A stretch of DNA of 64,000 bases from Progne subis subis (GCA_022316685.1 JAKJHU010000036.1:4847036-4911035); one strand, 5' to 3'; positions 54,181 through 61,835 are shown, numbered from the stretch's first letter. The notes: generated from the sequence alone by a model not told the origin. Program-made: numbers and translations.

Positions 54181-57100
54181 GCTTCTTATTCAGTAAAAAG
54201 ATAGAATATTTTATAATTAGCACACAAATTCTATGGAAAAGCACAAAATTATGAGCTTTCTACACCCAAAATTTCACCAGTGATATTTGTAGTCCTCTTC
54301 TTTATTTGTCAAGAGAAAAAAAAAATGGGGGAAAAAAAATCACTGATTAAGTTCTTGTAACATGAATTTATCACTTTGATTAGGCAGTTAGATGGCTTGG
54401 GTTCAGGTTAGATGATATAACATGCTAAATATATTTAAAGTGTATGTAGACATTAACAATTGTAGAATATGTACTATAAGCCCTATATGCATGGTAAAAA
54501 GACTTGTATTACTGAGAGTTCCTAGGCCAATACTTTTTGTCTTTTTGACAAGTTGGAAGTTTGACTTTGCCTTTATTAAAATGGTTTGGATAAAAGGTCA
54601 AACAGCAGAAAAAGTCTAAACTATGTTTCTCAACATGTTCCTCACTATGAAGAGCAGTTATATATACTCAGTGTAAACAATTTGTTATCCAACACAGCTT
54701 GACAGTGCATAGCTAATAAAATACAGAGATTAAAAATTTTAAAGAAATATTTTTTTATATTTTAGAGTGATAAAAATTTTACTCTTAACCCATGAAATAT
54801 GATGGAAAATATCCGCAACATGCTTATTACATTGTTGTCAGACTGAGTTGTTGTTGTGTGACTGAGTGAATTTTGAAATTAGTATTAATTATTAGAAGTT
54901 CTGAGAATATATGTTCATTTACAAAAGGCAAAATCTCTTAACATACATCATCATATGTAAAGAAGTCTTAAACATTTGCTGGAGAAAGATCCTCCATATT
55001 AACATTAACATTGCTGTACAGTGCAAAAAGAGAAAAATGAAGACCAGCTGCTTTCCTTCTTTTTATGGAATGCATTATGATTTTTTGGTAATTTTTAAAT
55101 TTTCAGAGTATTTTTTACTGCTTTTGGGATGATTATTATTTATTTTAAAAGATTTAAAAGAAGGAAATATCTTCACATATATATATATATATATATATAA
55201 TTGCTGTGTACCATTTTAATTTAAGCACAAAAAGAATGCTATATTTTCTAGAATAAATATAGGTTGAGTACATAATCTGCAAATATATCTTCCAAATATA
55301 TTGTTTGCTTTTCTCTTATCCATTTTTTTCTTTTCTGAAATAAAAATTTTGAAAAGGCTACTTTTTATTTACTTTCTTGTTTTCTGTTATTTGAGAACTC
55401 TTAAAATTTTATACCAATCAAAATAAATCTACAATCCTAAATTATCTCTTAGCAAGCTACCAAACTCTTATTCTCCCCTGCTGTTTTACACATAAGAGGA
55501 AACATAACTTACTGTATGGAAGAACTCATTGATCTGTGTAAAACTTACCTCTAAATCCCATACCACCTAAGAGAAGGATCAGTCCAAACACATAAAATGA
55601 CAAATATAGAACAAGAAATTATTCACACAGTATTTTAAAACAAATGTTTATACTGCCTCATAACACTCTCCAAAACCATACTTTAAAACTCTTCCATTCT
55701 CAGCAAAATTTGGTGCATTAAATCCACTATTCTAACAGTATTAAATGCTTTTCATAAATTTTTCCAGGACATTTCTCTGTTCCTATCTCTCTGCCTTTTA
55801 AAAACATACAAACATTTTATTGCACTTTTGTATCTGTTTTATTATTACACAAAATAAAATATCAGGGCTTAAAATATAAAACCCCATAAACCCAGTAACC
55901 AATTACTATTAATATTTCATAGTGAGTAAATTAATGAGGTAGATATGTTAGAAAAAAACCCTTATGAATCAGTTCAGGAAGATATCACAATCATTTTATT
56001 GCAAGAAAAATGAATGCATTACAGGTGAAGAAAATATGCAATGATCACTACAAAGGAAAAACAAAATGAAGAGGTGATAATTAGTATGTCCAGAAAGAGC
56101 ACAAGTATTACTTAAAATGTGTTAACCTGTAGCATGGAAAATATAGATTTACCTGAACTTTGGCATCTAAATTTATATGCTCATACATCTCACATGCTTT
56201 CAAAACAGGACCCTGAAAACCAATCCTGCATAATTTTGAACATTCATCTCCCACTCCACACGCACAATGTATTGGAAAGTGATGGTATAAGTGCTGCATT
56301 TGTAATGCAGTTCTCTAGCACCCATAATAGATGCACTGCAATGCATGACTAAAAATTATCAAAGATTTGCGTGATATTATTAAAGTTTTCAGGATTTATA
56401 TGGGGAAAGAACCCAGATAATTTTACTGATTTTTTGAGTAATTGTATGAATTCAAAAAGCAGCATAAAAGCAAAGGTGTTATTCTATGTAGTAAGCAACT
56501 AACATTATATGTCTGAGCTAGGTATGTAAGTGGTAAGTTCTACTTGCCTAAACAGAAACTTCATGAAGACCTAGGGAATTCTAGGCTCCCTTCTTCCACT
56601 GCATTTGCTTACAGTAGTATCTGGGAGTCAGCCATAAAAACAATCCTATAGATTAATATGAGGGAAACCAGACTTTTCCCCATTATAAATTTGTTACCAA
56701 ACAGATCTACACTGATTGGCTACATATATTGTTTAATATATTGATTTCTGCAAATCTGTTAAGTAAAGCACCCTACCACTAAGGAAGTCAACATGCAACA
56801 CAACTAGAAGCAATTATAGCTCTTTTACTGAAGTACATAAAAACTGGAAGCATTATGTACAACTGATGCAGGCATATATTCTAGGTTAGTTACTATGGAA
56901 TACAGAGGAAGTAGTTTCAAATCCGTACAAAAATTATGGGGCACAAGATTTTCAACTTACTGGAATGGAGTGTATAGGGTACCAGTAAAGAGTTAGCTTT
57001 TACCAACAGATACATGGATCATTATTGAAGTCAAAATGAACAGTAGCTAAGGTGCATGAGTGCTTAATTCAACTCACCACCAAAATTTTATCATTGACCA

Positions 57101-57901
57101 CAAAGACAGCTGTGGTAACTGTTGGTAAACTGGTTAATCAAGCGATTTTTTAAAATTACTTCAGTTCCAGGTTCCCAATATCATCTTGATATCTTTAGAT
57201 AAAGAAGATGAAGTTGCTCGAACAAAATTAGAAAATATGTTTTAGATTAAAAACTGTTAGATAATTTGCACATTCAATTAAAAACTACTTACGGCCAATT
57301 TCATTTAGCAATTATGAATCTGGAAACTAGAGAACAGAGCATTGTGCTAGGCCAAAGATAGTAAATGCTAAACGCATGCACATTAAAGTCATCCCAGTAA
57401 TTAATTAATTTGATAAATGCCTAAAGCTGGGATTAGACAGTCTATTTATAAAGAAATTCTGAAGCATGTTCTTAACATCTTTGAAAAAAAGTTAACATGT
57501 CACAGTGAGCTGTCCAGTGTTTTGTACATGTGAAACTGCTTTTACTACTAAAGAAATTCATGCTTACACTAAATGATTCAGTATTCACATTCACAGTGCA
57601 TGTTTATGCATGATCTACCTAATTCTTAGCTACTTTATTTATGGACTTTAACTGGTGAAAAAAAATAAATTATACAAAAAAAGTATCAGCTTAGAAAACT
57701 GACAAATATGCAGCAAAAGATTATGGAAACATGCAGTGGTCTTGCTAAAATTAACAACAGTAAATAGAAAAAATGTAACTGATATATTACCAGTTTGTGC
57801 CATAAATTTAGCAGCATCAGCTTGTTCCTGAGGGACCCTTTTTTCATGAACAGATCGAGGTCGCTGACTTTTAATTGTATGATCTCCCATCATTCCAAAT
57901 T
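6310..57901 (-). CDS. ADGRB3: ADGRB3 (BAI3) adhesion GPCR, ten internal exons, partial at both ends
   Basis: Joined minus-strand exons are 57791-57901, 52443-52604, 45130-45294, 42075-42239, 41077-41241, 34344-34445, 33673-33779, 17294-17488, 10760-10828 and 6310-6418. They total 1350 nt (450 codons), every junction is GT-AG and the reading phase is continuous. Domain order is post-CUB linker, four thrombospondin type-1 repeats, HormR domain and the start of GAIN. This is the brain-specific angiogenesis inhibitor layout. Four repeats together with the linker motif RPRSVHEKR point to BAI3 rather than BAI1, which has five repeats, or BAI2. The family are neuronal cell-surface receptors that bind secreted C1q-like proteins and act at synapses and in myoblast fusion. 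The start codon, signal peptide and CUB exon are expected right of the window. The GPS, seven-helix domain and tail are expected to the left. No stop or frameshift is seen, so the gene looks functional. Confidence 0.96.
6419..10759 (-). other. ADGRB3: ADGRB3 intron within GAIN coding region
   Basis: This intron is 4341 bp, phase 0. It contains a degraded minus-strand CR1 (6933 to about 7460), a perfect 17-bp tandem duplication (7363-7396) and a T run near 9830. Nothing else is recognised. Confidence 0.85.
6933..7460 (-). mobile_element. CR1 LINE fragment, degraded, minus strand
   Basis: The left end reads GAATCATAGAATATCAGAGG, the reverse complement of a CR1 3' terminus. It continues with GGAACACATCCAGTTGGATT and TGAATGTCTCCCAGGAAGAT. 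At about 7397-7420, CTGAGGAGCCCAGAACTGGA matches a more 5' part of CR1 in the same orientation. The middle (about 7140-7395) is too diverged to follow. It is sense with respect to ADGRB3 and intronic. Confidence 0.7.
10760..10828 (-). CDS. ADGRB3: ADGRB3 exon: GAIN domain, 23-codon exon
   Basis: This exon is 69 bp, phase 0-0. The acceptor is gatttttcag|AACTTCT and the donor CAACAG|gtaaga. It encodes [20 protein letters not shown] plus AQQ. It is too short to appear in an ORF scan and was found by following the protein order of BAI3 between the flanking GAIN exons. FFQIVS in mammals, as remembered, reads FFQIIS here. The helical, charged sequence fits GAIN subdomain A. Its 0-0 phase means that skipping it would keep frame but delete a helix. 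Confidence 0.93.
11042..11067 (+). repeat. T homopolymer, 26 bases
   Basis: Uninterrupted T run in the intron upstream of the 69-bp GAIN exon, preceded by a T9/G5 stretch. Confidence 0.95.
12947..12985 (+). repeat. (TAA)n microsatellite
   Basis: Thirteen uninterrupted trinucleotide units, followed by irregular AT-rich sequence. Confidence 0.95.
17294..17488 (-). CDS. ADGRB3: ADGRB3 exon: start of GAIN domain (subdomain A)
   Basis: This exon is 195 bp (65 codons), phase 0-0. The acceptor is ttttggtacag|ATTAAAG and the donor TGCAG|gtaaga. The translation starts [20 protein letters not shown] and ends [11 protein letters not shown]. The sequence is helix-rich, as expected of the mostly alpha-helical GAIN subdomain A. 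An N-V-T glycosylation sequon lies in ILRNVTDTF. It is nearly identical to the mammalian BAI3 segment as remembered, with isoleucine for methionine in DLLISVE. GAIN domains catalyse or support autoproteolysis at the GPS, which is not in this window. Confidence 0.96.
17589..17617 (+). repeat. A homopolymer, 29 bases
   Basis: Uninterrupted A run about 100 bases on the upstream (acceptor) side of the GAIN exon at 17294-17488. In gene sense it is a poly-T run upstream of the polypyrimidine tract. Confidence 0.95.
18383..18450 (-). mobile_element. Short CR1 3' fragment, minus strand
   Basis: ATCATAGAATTATAAAATATCCTGAGTTTGAAGG resembles, in shorter matching blocks, the antisense CR1 3' end (canonical core AATATCCTGAGTTGGAAGG). 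Only about 65 bases are recognisable. Confidence 0.5.
18592..18648 (+). mobile_element. Short CR1 3' terminus, plus strand
   Basis: The block TCTTCCAACCTTGATGATTC followed by TGTGAT matches the plus-strand end of CR1 elements, preceded by a degraded GATGAT-type segment. It lies about 140 bases from an opposite-orientation CR1 fragment. Confidence 0.5.
19874..21415 (+). mobile_element. Probable long avian ERVL-type solo LTR
   Basis: The block begins TGTAGTGGTTTTACG, then CTCACTC, GGGAGAGAGACTAGG and a run ending in ATAGTTTTATTAAC. That order resembles the start of long avian ERVL-class LTRs. It ends near GACATGCTGTTACA. Its 3' half (20,900-21,250) is much GC-richer than the surrounding intron and includes a TATA-like TTTTATATGG. 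No convincing target-site duplication was found (GGATT to the left, CCTGT to the right), so the ends are approximate. The 167-codon ORF inside (20822-21325) has no recognised homology and is probably fortuitous. Confidence 0.45.
23985..24058 (+). mobile_element. Possible CR1 3' terminus fragment
   Basis: GGGCTGGATGATCTCATTAA followed by CCTTTCAGTTCTGTAATTATG has the layout of a CR1 3' end, but with many differences. Weak call. Confidence 0.3.
26059..26367 (-). mobile_element. CR1 LINE 3' fragment, minus strand
   Basis: It begins ATCACAGAATCATAGAATTA, then GGTTGGAAAGGACC, AAGTCCAACTG, CCAAATCCACCACTAAACCA and CCTTATCCTGTCAC. These are successive blocks of antisense CR1 3' UTR and ORF2 tail. 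It ends near the block encoding the GGLFSQV-like tail on the minus strand. Confidence 0.87.
26753..26779 (+). repeat. A homopolymer, 27 bases
   Basis: Uninterrupted A run, intronic, about 0.4 kb right of a CR1 fragment. Confidence 0.95.
27262..27738 (+). mobile_element. CR1 LINE 3' fragment, plus strand
   Basis: Successive CR1 blocks are present: GGGCTATGGAGATGATCAGAG, CTATGAGGAATGGCTGAGAG, AGGGTAGATTTAGATTAGGTATT (in parts), GGCACTGGAACAAGTTGCC and the terminus CAACCAAAACCACTGTATG. The plus-strand frame at 27466-27699 includes [14 protein letters not shown], the carboxyl end of the CR1 ORF2 protein, with a frameshift soon after. Confidence 0.87.
28667..28701 (+). repeat. T homopolymer, 35 bases
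   Basis: Uninterrupted T run followed by CCCC, intronic. Confidence 0.95.
33673..33779 (-). CDS. ADGRB3: ADGRB3 exon: second half of HormR domain
   Basis: This exon is 107 bp, entering in phase 1 and leaving in phase 0. The acceptor is tgtcttacag|GCACCAC and the donor TTCA|gtaggt. The translation is [16 protein letters not shown] followed by [13 protein letters not shown] and RHLQHS. It supplies two further cysteines and the conserved tryptophan of HormR. It has no ATG, so it does not show as a simple ORF. Compared with mammalian BAI3 from memory, SLSLHG is SLSVHG and FWEQPSF is FWEHPSF. It is followed by a 16.2-kb intron, the longest in the window. The change of intron phase from 1 to 0 here marks the end of the shuffled extracellular modules. 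Confidence 0.92.
33780..34343 (-). other. ADGRB3: ADGRB3 short intron splitting the HormR domain
   Basis: This intron is 564 bp, donor gtacag and acceptor cttacag. About a third of it (34080-34260) is low-complexity alternating purine/pyrimidine sequence of TATG/CATA type. Confidence 0.88.
34080..34260 (+). repeat. Alternating TATG/CATA low-complexity tract
   Basis: Irregular alternating purine/pyrimidine sequence with repeated CATATG, TATGTA and TATATG words. It occupies much of the short intron that splits the HormR domain. Confidence 0.7.
34344..34445 (-). CDS. ADGRB3: ADGRB3 exon: first half of HormR domain
   Basis: This exon is 102 bp (34 codons), phase 1-1. The acceptor is aatgacag|CACCTTA and the donor ACAG|gtacag. 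It encodes [20 protein letters not shown] and, further on, FNRCPLNAT. Two cysteines, a tryptophan and the P-x-G turn are typical of the hormone-receptor-like module that precedes GAIN in BAI and several other adhesion GPCRs. An N-glycosylation sequon N-A-T sits at the exon end. The donor is poor beyond GT (C at +4, A at +5). A 564-bp intron separates it from the second half of the domain. Confidence 0.94.
38536..38693 (+). mobile_element. Possible ERV LTR fragment (R/U5-like)
   Basis: TGTGTTGTGTGGTGGTTGGT is followed by GGAATAAAGCAGCTCTCC and GGGGACCCTGCATCACTTCG. An AATAAA signal followed by a pyrimidine-rich, GC-richer block is the layout of an LTR polyadenylation and U5 region. A GATCAT hexamer occurs at both 38516-38521 and 38694-38699, but the enclosed ends are not TG...CA, so this pair is not firm evidence. 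The element may be truncated. Confidence 0.35.
39392..39458 (+). repeat. Imperfect 30-bp direct repeat, 37-bp period
   Basis: Two copies (39392-39421 and 39429-39458) share 26 of 30 positions around the word GTCTGCACAAG. A 7-bp spacer separates them. Confidence 0.9.
41077..41241 (-). CDS. ADGRB3: ADGRB3 exon: thrombospondin type-1 repeat 4
   Basis: This exon is 165 bp (55 codons), phase 1-1. The acceptor is ctaaacag|CAAATGG and the donor CCTG|gtgaga. It contains no in-frame ATG, so a simple ATG-to-stop scan misses it. The translation starts [18 protein letters not shown], continues [18 protein letters not shown] and ends [10 protein letters not shown]. Three tryptophans form the W-x-x-W-x-x-W ladder. 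CSKSCDGG fits the O-fucosylation consensus, and six cysteines are present. Relative to mammalian BAI3 from memory, the residue before the third cysteine is isoleucine instead of threonine, and AVITG reads AAVTG. This is the last repeat before the HormR domain. Confidence 0.94.
41242..42074 (-). other. ADGRB3: ADGRB3 intron between TSR3 and TSR4 exons
   Basis: This intron is 833 bp. About a quarter is a minus-strand CR1 3' fragment (41733 to about 41967). Between this CR1 and the TSR3 donor lies about 100 bases of CpG-rich DNA continuous with the exon's GC-rich island. Confidence 0.88.
41733..41967 (-). mobile_element. CR1 LINE 3' fragment, minus strand
   Basis: It begins AGAATCACAGAACTGTTAGG and continues GGAAGGGACCTCTGG, ATCCAGTCCAACTCCCCTG, GGAACACCTCCAGCTGGGTT and GGGCAGCCTGTTCAGTA. 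All are antisense CR1 3' blocks. It lies about 110 bases from the donor site of the TSR3 exon, inside the 833-bp intron. Confidence 0.9.
41966..42260. promoter_or_regulatory. CpG-dense GC-rich island around the TSR3 exon
   Basis: By eye this ~300-base segment has more than twenty CpG dinucleotides and is mostly G or C, in a window that is otherwise AT-rich and CpG-poor. It covers the whole TSR3 exon and about 100 bases of the downstream intron, and fades within a few tens of bases upstream. It has no clear TATA box. Whether it acts as an intragenic CpG island or only reflects GC-biased substitution cannot be told from sequence alone. Confidence 0.5.
42075..42239 (-). CDS. ADGRB3: ADGRB3 exon: thrombospondin type-1 repeat 3
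   Basis: This exon is 165 bp (55 codons), phase 1-1. The acceptor is gccgcggcag|TGGATGG and the donor ACCG|gtgagt (strong). The translation starts [14 protein letters not shown], has CSVTCSNG (fits C-x-x-S/T-C-x-x-G) and ends [11 protein letters not shown]. Six cysteines and both core tryptophans are present. The protein agrees with the mammalian BAI3 third repeat as remembered. The DNA is very unlike its neighbours: third positions are mostly G or C (runs such as CGC, GCC, TCC, CTC) and CpG is dense through exon and flanks, about 41,965-42,260. The other three TSR exons are not like this. The composition change therefore appears to be synonymous. Confidence 0.96.
42844..42908 (+). repeat. 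CCTT/CCCTT pyrimidine repeat
   Basis: About 65 bases made only of C and T with CCTT and CCCTT units. In gene sense it is a GGAA-type purine tract within the TSR2-TSR3 intron. Confidence 0.92.
44556..44604 (+). repeat. 17-bp tandem repeat, about 2.9 copies
   Basis: The unit AAAATTTGTACTACAAG is repeated at 44556, 44573 and 44590, with one substitution in the second copy and divergence at the end of the third. Confidence 0.9.
45130..45294 (-). CDS. ADGRB3: ADGRB3 exon: thrombospondin type-1 repeat 2
   Basis: This exon is 165 bp (55 codons), phase 1-1. The acceptor is tttgttgcag|TACATGG and the donor CCTG|gtgagc. The translation starts [14 protein letters not shown], carries CSFTCGRG (O-fucosylation consensus) and the RTRTRSC strand, and ends KPCNIALCP. 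Six cysteines and the W-x-x-W pair are intact. A few residues differ from mammalian BAI3 as remembered, in the loop after RSC ([14 protein letters not shown]). The exon lies 2.9 kb upstream of TSR3 in transcription order. It is AT-rich at third positions, like most of the window and unlike the TSR3 exon. Confidence 0.96.
47673..47705 (+). repeat. (AAAT)n microsatellite
   Basis: About eight tetranucleotide units without interruption. Confidence 0.93.
48595..49325 (+). mobile_element. CR1 LINE fragment, plus strand, truncated at both ends
   Basis: Blocks include CCAGTACTGTTTAACATCTT, TGAGCCAGCAGTGTGCACTT, GAGAGTTTGGGTTGTTCAGCC-like sequence at about 49180, and GGCCTTCCACTACTTAA. It stops near 49325 without the usual CR1 3' terminus, so roughly the last quarter kilobase of the element is missing. 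It lies antisense to ADGRB3 in the TSR1-TSR2 intron. Confidence 0.9.
48705..49097 (+). pseudogene. CR1 ORF2 (reverse transcriptase) carboxyl-end remnant
   Basis: An open stretch of 130 codons contains [20 protein letters not shown] and later [16 protein letters not shown]. These are hallmark segments of the C-terminal part of the CR1 ORF2 protein. The catalytic reverse-transcriptase core and endonuclease are absent, and the frame closes soon after. It is a fossil and not a host gene. Confidence 0.8.
51618..51644 (+). repeat. T homopolymer, 27 bases
   Basis: Uninterrupted T run in the TSR1-TSR2 intron. Confidence 0.95.
52344..52364 (+). repeat. Short (TAA)n microsatellite
   Basis: Seven units of TAA about 80 bases downstream, in gene sense, of the TSR1 donor site. 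Confidence 0.88.
52443..52604 (-). CDS. ADGRB3: ADGRB3 exon: thrombospondin type-1 repeat 1
   Basis: This exon is 162 bp (54 codons), phase 1-1. The acceptor is aatacag|GTGAATC and the donor CCAG|gtagtg. The translation begins [20 protein letters not shown] and ends VCNNTALCP. It holds the paired tryptophans of the TSR core (a C-mannosylation type W-x-x-W) and the CSVTCGQG motif, which fits the O-fucosylation consensus C-x-x-S/T-C-x-x-G. Six cysteines are present, as expected for three disulfides, with an N-glycosylation sequon N-N-T near the end. Compared with mammalian BAI3 from memory, the EWSQW serine is alanine here. The donor is weak, with G at +4 and T at +5. TSRs form part of the extracellular ligand-binding stalk. 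Confidence 0.95.
53331..53415 (+). repeat. T-rich tract with G interruptions
   Basis: About 85 bases of T runs broken by single or paired G. On the gene strand this is an A-rich tract with C interruptions. Length is likely variable or imprecise. Confidence 0.93.
54137..54178 (+). repeat. A homopolymer, 42 bases
   Basis: The longest uninterrupted homopolymer in the window. No matching flanking duplication was found that would mark a processed retrocopy. Confidence 0.95.
55177..55199 (+). repeat. (AT)n microsatellite
   Basis: About eleven AT dinucleotide units. Confidence 0.93.
57791..57901 (-). CDS. ADGRB3: ADGRB3 exon: linker between CUB domain and TSR1
   Basis: This exon is 111 bp, phase 1 in and phase 1 out. 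The acceptor reads tctttag|AATTTGG and the donor ACTG|gtaata. It encodes 37 residues beginning [11 protein letters not shown] and ending AKFMAQT, with the split glycine codon completed by the next exon. The segment is the charged, probably flexible linker after the CUB domain. It contains the basic stretch RPRSVHEKR and no cysteine or membrane segment. It matches the mammalian BAI3 linker as I remember it almost residue for residue, which is the best single argument for BAI3 over its paralogues. The donor lacks the consensus G at +5. An in-frame ATG near the start of the exon is not a gene start, because the exon continues upstream through a good acceptor. Confidence 0.93.
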
Positions 57902-59469
57902 CTAAAGACAGAATAAAGGTTTATGAAAGCTTGTGTGTAGACATTTCTCAAAAGTCACATACTGTCTCATGCAATATGTTCCTAAACATACCTGGAAGTT
58001 GCTGGCAAGAGTCAGGCAAGTGATCATGGCAGTTAACATCAACTTAACTTTGCTACACTAAGCTTTCAATAAATACTTAAATTTATGTCTGCAGAATTTC
58101 AAACATGAATTTATTTTATGAACCAACATTCCATGTAGTGACACATACTATAAATCAGCTGTATGACATGGGACAAAAACAATTATTCAAATGCAGACAT
58201 TCTATTCCTTTATTTTAAATCAGTGCAAACCACACCAGAAAATAACTATGACAGTGTTACACGTTACTGTTCTGTGGCAGAGCCTGCTCCTCCTCCAGAG
58301 GACTTCTATTTCTGCACTCATCTTTCAGGCTGATGAAGCCTTCAACAGAGATAACAAGTCATCTTTGGCAATGGAAATGCCAATGGTTAACGGTGGCAAT
58401 GGAAAATTATAATAATTTAGCCAATGAGCTGTTTAATTTTTTGGCTGAATACAGCAGAATAAGTGCTTGTGATCTGTTTCCTTCCTGAAACCTCCCAGTT
58501 AAAAAGACTATAGATTGTATCTTACTCTCCACATTGATTTTAATAGGGAAAATGTATGAAAAATCAGTGACATCAAGGCCCAGAGTGTAGGAGACAAGAG
58601 TGCTTTAGTTGTTTATACTGTTATCACTGCTGTCATTTTCCCGCTCTTGTCCTTTGCAAACATCCTAGACTTCTACCTTAGCTCCACTTTTCATTTCTGT
58701 AATGAAATGCAGAAAGTCTTTTGCACTTAGAGAGGGACTGCTGTGTCTCTAGAATGGTTCCCTGTGATTCTCCCAGGCGCACACACACAGCTGTCCGTAG
58801 CTAAATATTCTGTAAAAAAATAAACTGGGACTCTAATTCAGAAAGCCTGTGCTGGGAAATGCGGGTTAACATTGAAACTACTTCAACTACTGATCACATA
58901 AAGTTTCTGATGAGGCAGAAGGTATCTGAAACACTAGGAACACAAACATTAAAAAATACCTTTCACTGGAAGGTTACCTTGAAAATGCAAAATTCAAAAT
59001 TCGCCCCAGTTTGTAAAGGCATGAAGATAACAAAACTTACCTTTCTGCCTCAAAAACCACAAAACATTATATGAGATGTAAATATCACTTATAAATATTA
59101 TTTGCAAACACATTTTCTTGATAAATCAATAAAAACATTAAAATTTCTATTTAAAGAAACAATAAAAGGTAAACTTATTTTTAAGGGGTCAATTAGAAGA
59201 AAGGTGTGGGGTTTTTTTTGGTTTTTTTTTTTCTTTTCTAGTAAACTTTTCTAGTAAATTAATGTATTTCTCCAAATTAGGACTTCTTTTTGTAAATATT
59301 CATTAATGGCACCACTTAAAATATAAATTTAATTATTCATTTGAGAACAGCAATGCAGTTTGCATTCTAAAGAGAATATTTGAAAATATAATTAATAAAA
59401 TATAATTTGAGGATTAAACATTCAACATTTTTAATCCATCCCAGAAATAAATATAAAAATATAATTAAA

Positions 59470-59547
59470 TTATATATATATATACACACACACATGCAAA
59501 TATATGATATATATAAATAGGTATGTGTATATATACATATGTGTGTC
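59470..59547 (+). repeat. TA/CA compound simple repeat
   Basis: (TA)n runs into (CA)n and then an irregular TATATG/TGTGTA region. Confidence 0.88.
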
Positions 59548-61651
59548 AAAGAATTTATGAATAAATTTTACAAAATACACCTCTTCTACAACTCTTCTGA
59601 TTTAAGATGCTTTTTTATTCTGTGGAAAATCTCTTATTACAATCAATATTCTAATGCAAATTATGATTAGAATATTTTTACAATTTTTACAAGGTGCAGT
59701 ACCGACGACACATTTAAACTGTAATTAATAACATGGTAATGGCAGGAGACTTTATATAGCTTTTCCCCCAAAGAGGCTGTCACAGTAAGGCATGTTTACT
59801 CTGAGTTTGCTGCCCGTGTGATCTCCTCTTGCCAGGCAATTTCGAGGGTGGCACCATTCTTGCAGAAGATTTAGTTCTACTTTTGAAGCTACAGAGTGCA
59901 ATAATGGGAGATCTTTGCTAGAGGAAGGCTTTCCAGAGGCATACAGGGAGGAGGTGAATGTTCTGGTCCCAGTCCTGCAGCATCTTGTGCTGGGTGCAGG
60001 CACATGCAGTGTCCTGCAGGACAGAGACTGCTGGTGAAGAGGCAAAAAGACGTCTGGGAGATCAGTTCTCTGCATTGTGGATAATGTCTAATGTGGCTCC
60101 AGTCATAACGGAGTTACCAATACCACTGAGCATGATTATAATGCCTCATTTTTTTTTATTTTTTTTTTTTTTCTCCACTTAAGCAATAACACATTTTCAA
60201 TTCACTTCAACTACTGCTGATGGTCTTTGAGATGCACTTTTCGTGCATGAATCTCCCTTTGATATATTAAGCATTTATATAGCAAGTATATATTAAAGAT
60301 AAATTTTTCATTACCCAGATAAAAATATTTTTATAAGTTTTGGCAAAAAATTGAACCAGACTTAAGCAATACTCTTGTTTTCATATTCAGCTGAACTATT
60401 TAACCACGTGAGAACAAAAGTGGTACCAGGAAATGCAATGTACTGGCATGGGTGAGACCTCATTAAAATTCAGGCCTCATGAGAAAAGAAAAAAAAAAAA
60501 GGGTCAAGTACATTTTTGTAATGTGATCAGAAATGTCTACTTTCTGTGTATAAGTACAAACAATGGTGTCAAAATTGTTTAATTTAAGAAGCTTAAGAGA
60601 AATGCATTTTTAGGAAGCATTTTTAACATAATATCTTACTTAAGGTTACAATTAATACTAAATAGAATGAAACTTTCCTTCATTTTCAGATCCTAGGCAA
60701 TAAATACAGCGGGTGAATCCATTATGCAGTTTTTTCCCCTCAATACTTCACAGGGAAGCAGTATCGAAATGCTTTCTGGGCTGGGAAAGGTTTTTAACCT
60801 AAGCCAGCCTAGAGTATGACTAAATGGCACAGTAATTTCAAGGATCTGTTTGTGTGGGGAAAGTTGGTTAAGAACCATCCTAATGTAGGCAGTATCTGGC
60901 AGAGGGGCATCCTGCAAGGTCAAGTCAGCGTGATTCAAGACCTGATATCTGGATATAATATTGGATATTTGAATTGACATTCTGAGTAAATTAATTTTTA
61001 TCATGCACACTCTTCTTACCTAGTTCTTGCTGCTGAAAATAAGTTTTCTAACCCAGAAGAAGGTATTTTTGTAGACATTAGTTTCCAAAGAGAATTTTTT
61101 TGGTGATGTCTGTCCTAAATTTTATTTGGGTGAAGCAGGACAATTCTCTGCCTTTTACCTCAAACACTGATATTAATCTTATTGTTCCGTTAAATACAGG
61201 GGGAAAGCAAATCCTTTCAGCAACAAATAGGTGCATGGTCTAATTCAGAAATTGACAGTGTGACTCTAAGTTAGGCCTGGAAACATGCAAGGTTTTTAAG
61301 CCTTATAATTACATTGTTAATGCTGTAATCTACACAGCATTAAGATAAAACCCATAAATACCTCAAAATGTAAATAAAAATAGCATTATGGGAAGTTTGT
61401 AATAACTTTAACCACACCAAGACTTATAACAAATCATAACACATTCCAAACATTTGCAGTAGAAAACCCTGAGGTTTAGTTATCTGATAAAAGAATTTGT
61501 TCTGCTGTCAGTGGTCCTTTGGTGGCTATGGAAGTACAAGGGATCACTGCAATAGGATGCCTATTTTATCACTTCTCAGCTGCACATAATGGATCAATAC
61601 TTCAAAGAATTTTAGTGATGCATATATTTTAATATGGATGTGATGTATCAT

Positions 61652-61835
61652 TTGGTTAAGCACTGGAACACATTGCCCAGGGAGGTGGTGCAGTCACCAT
61701 CTCTGGAAGTGTTCAAAAATGATTGGACATGGCACTAAGTGCTATGGTTTAGTTGGCATGGTGGTGTTTGGTCAAAGGCTGATGATCTTGGAGAGCTTTT
61801 CCAACCTAAATTATTATCTAATTCCATGATTTCAT
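61652..61835 (+). mobile_element. CR1 LINE 3' fragment, plus strand
   Basis: AAGCACTGGAACACATTGCC, CACCATCTCTGGAAGTGTTC, GGTTTAGTTGGCATGGTGGTG and the terminus CTTTTCCAACCTAAATTATT followed by ATTCCATGATT match the last ~180 bases of CR1. Confidence 0.85.

Larger units (their letters stand above)
52605..57790 (-). other. ADGRB3: ADGRB3 intron between linker and TSR1 exons
   Basis: This intron is 5186 bp with gtaata donor and ag acceptor. It holds a T-rich, G-interrupted tract (53331-53415), a 42-base A run (54137-54178) and an (AT)n tract (55177-55199). I see no CR1 copy, RNA gene or further exon. Confidence 0.85.

Noticed and set aside
60693..61010. A 105-codon minus-strand ORF on the gene strand
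   Set aside because: I see no recognised motif and no BAI3 protein segment matching it. It is not kept as an exon without transcript evidence.
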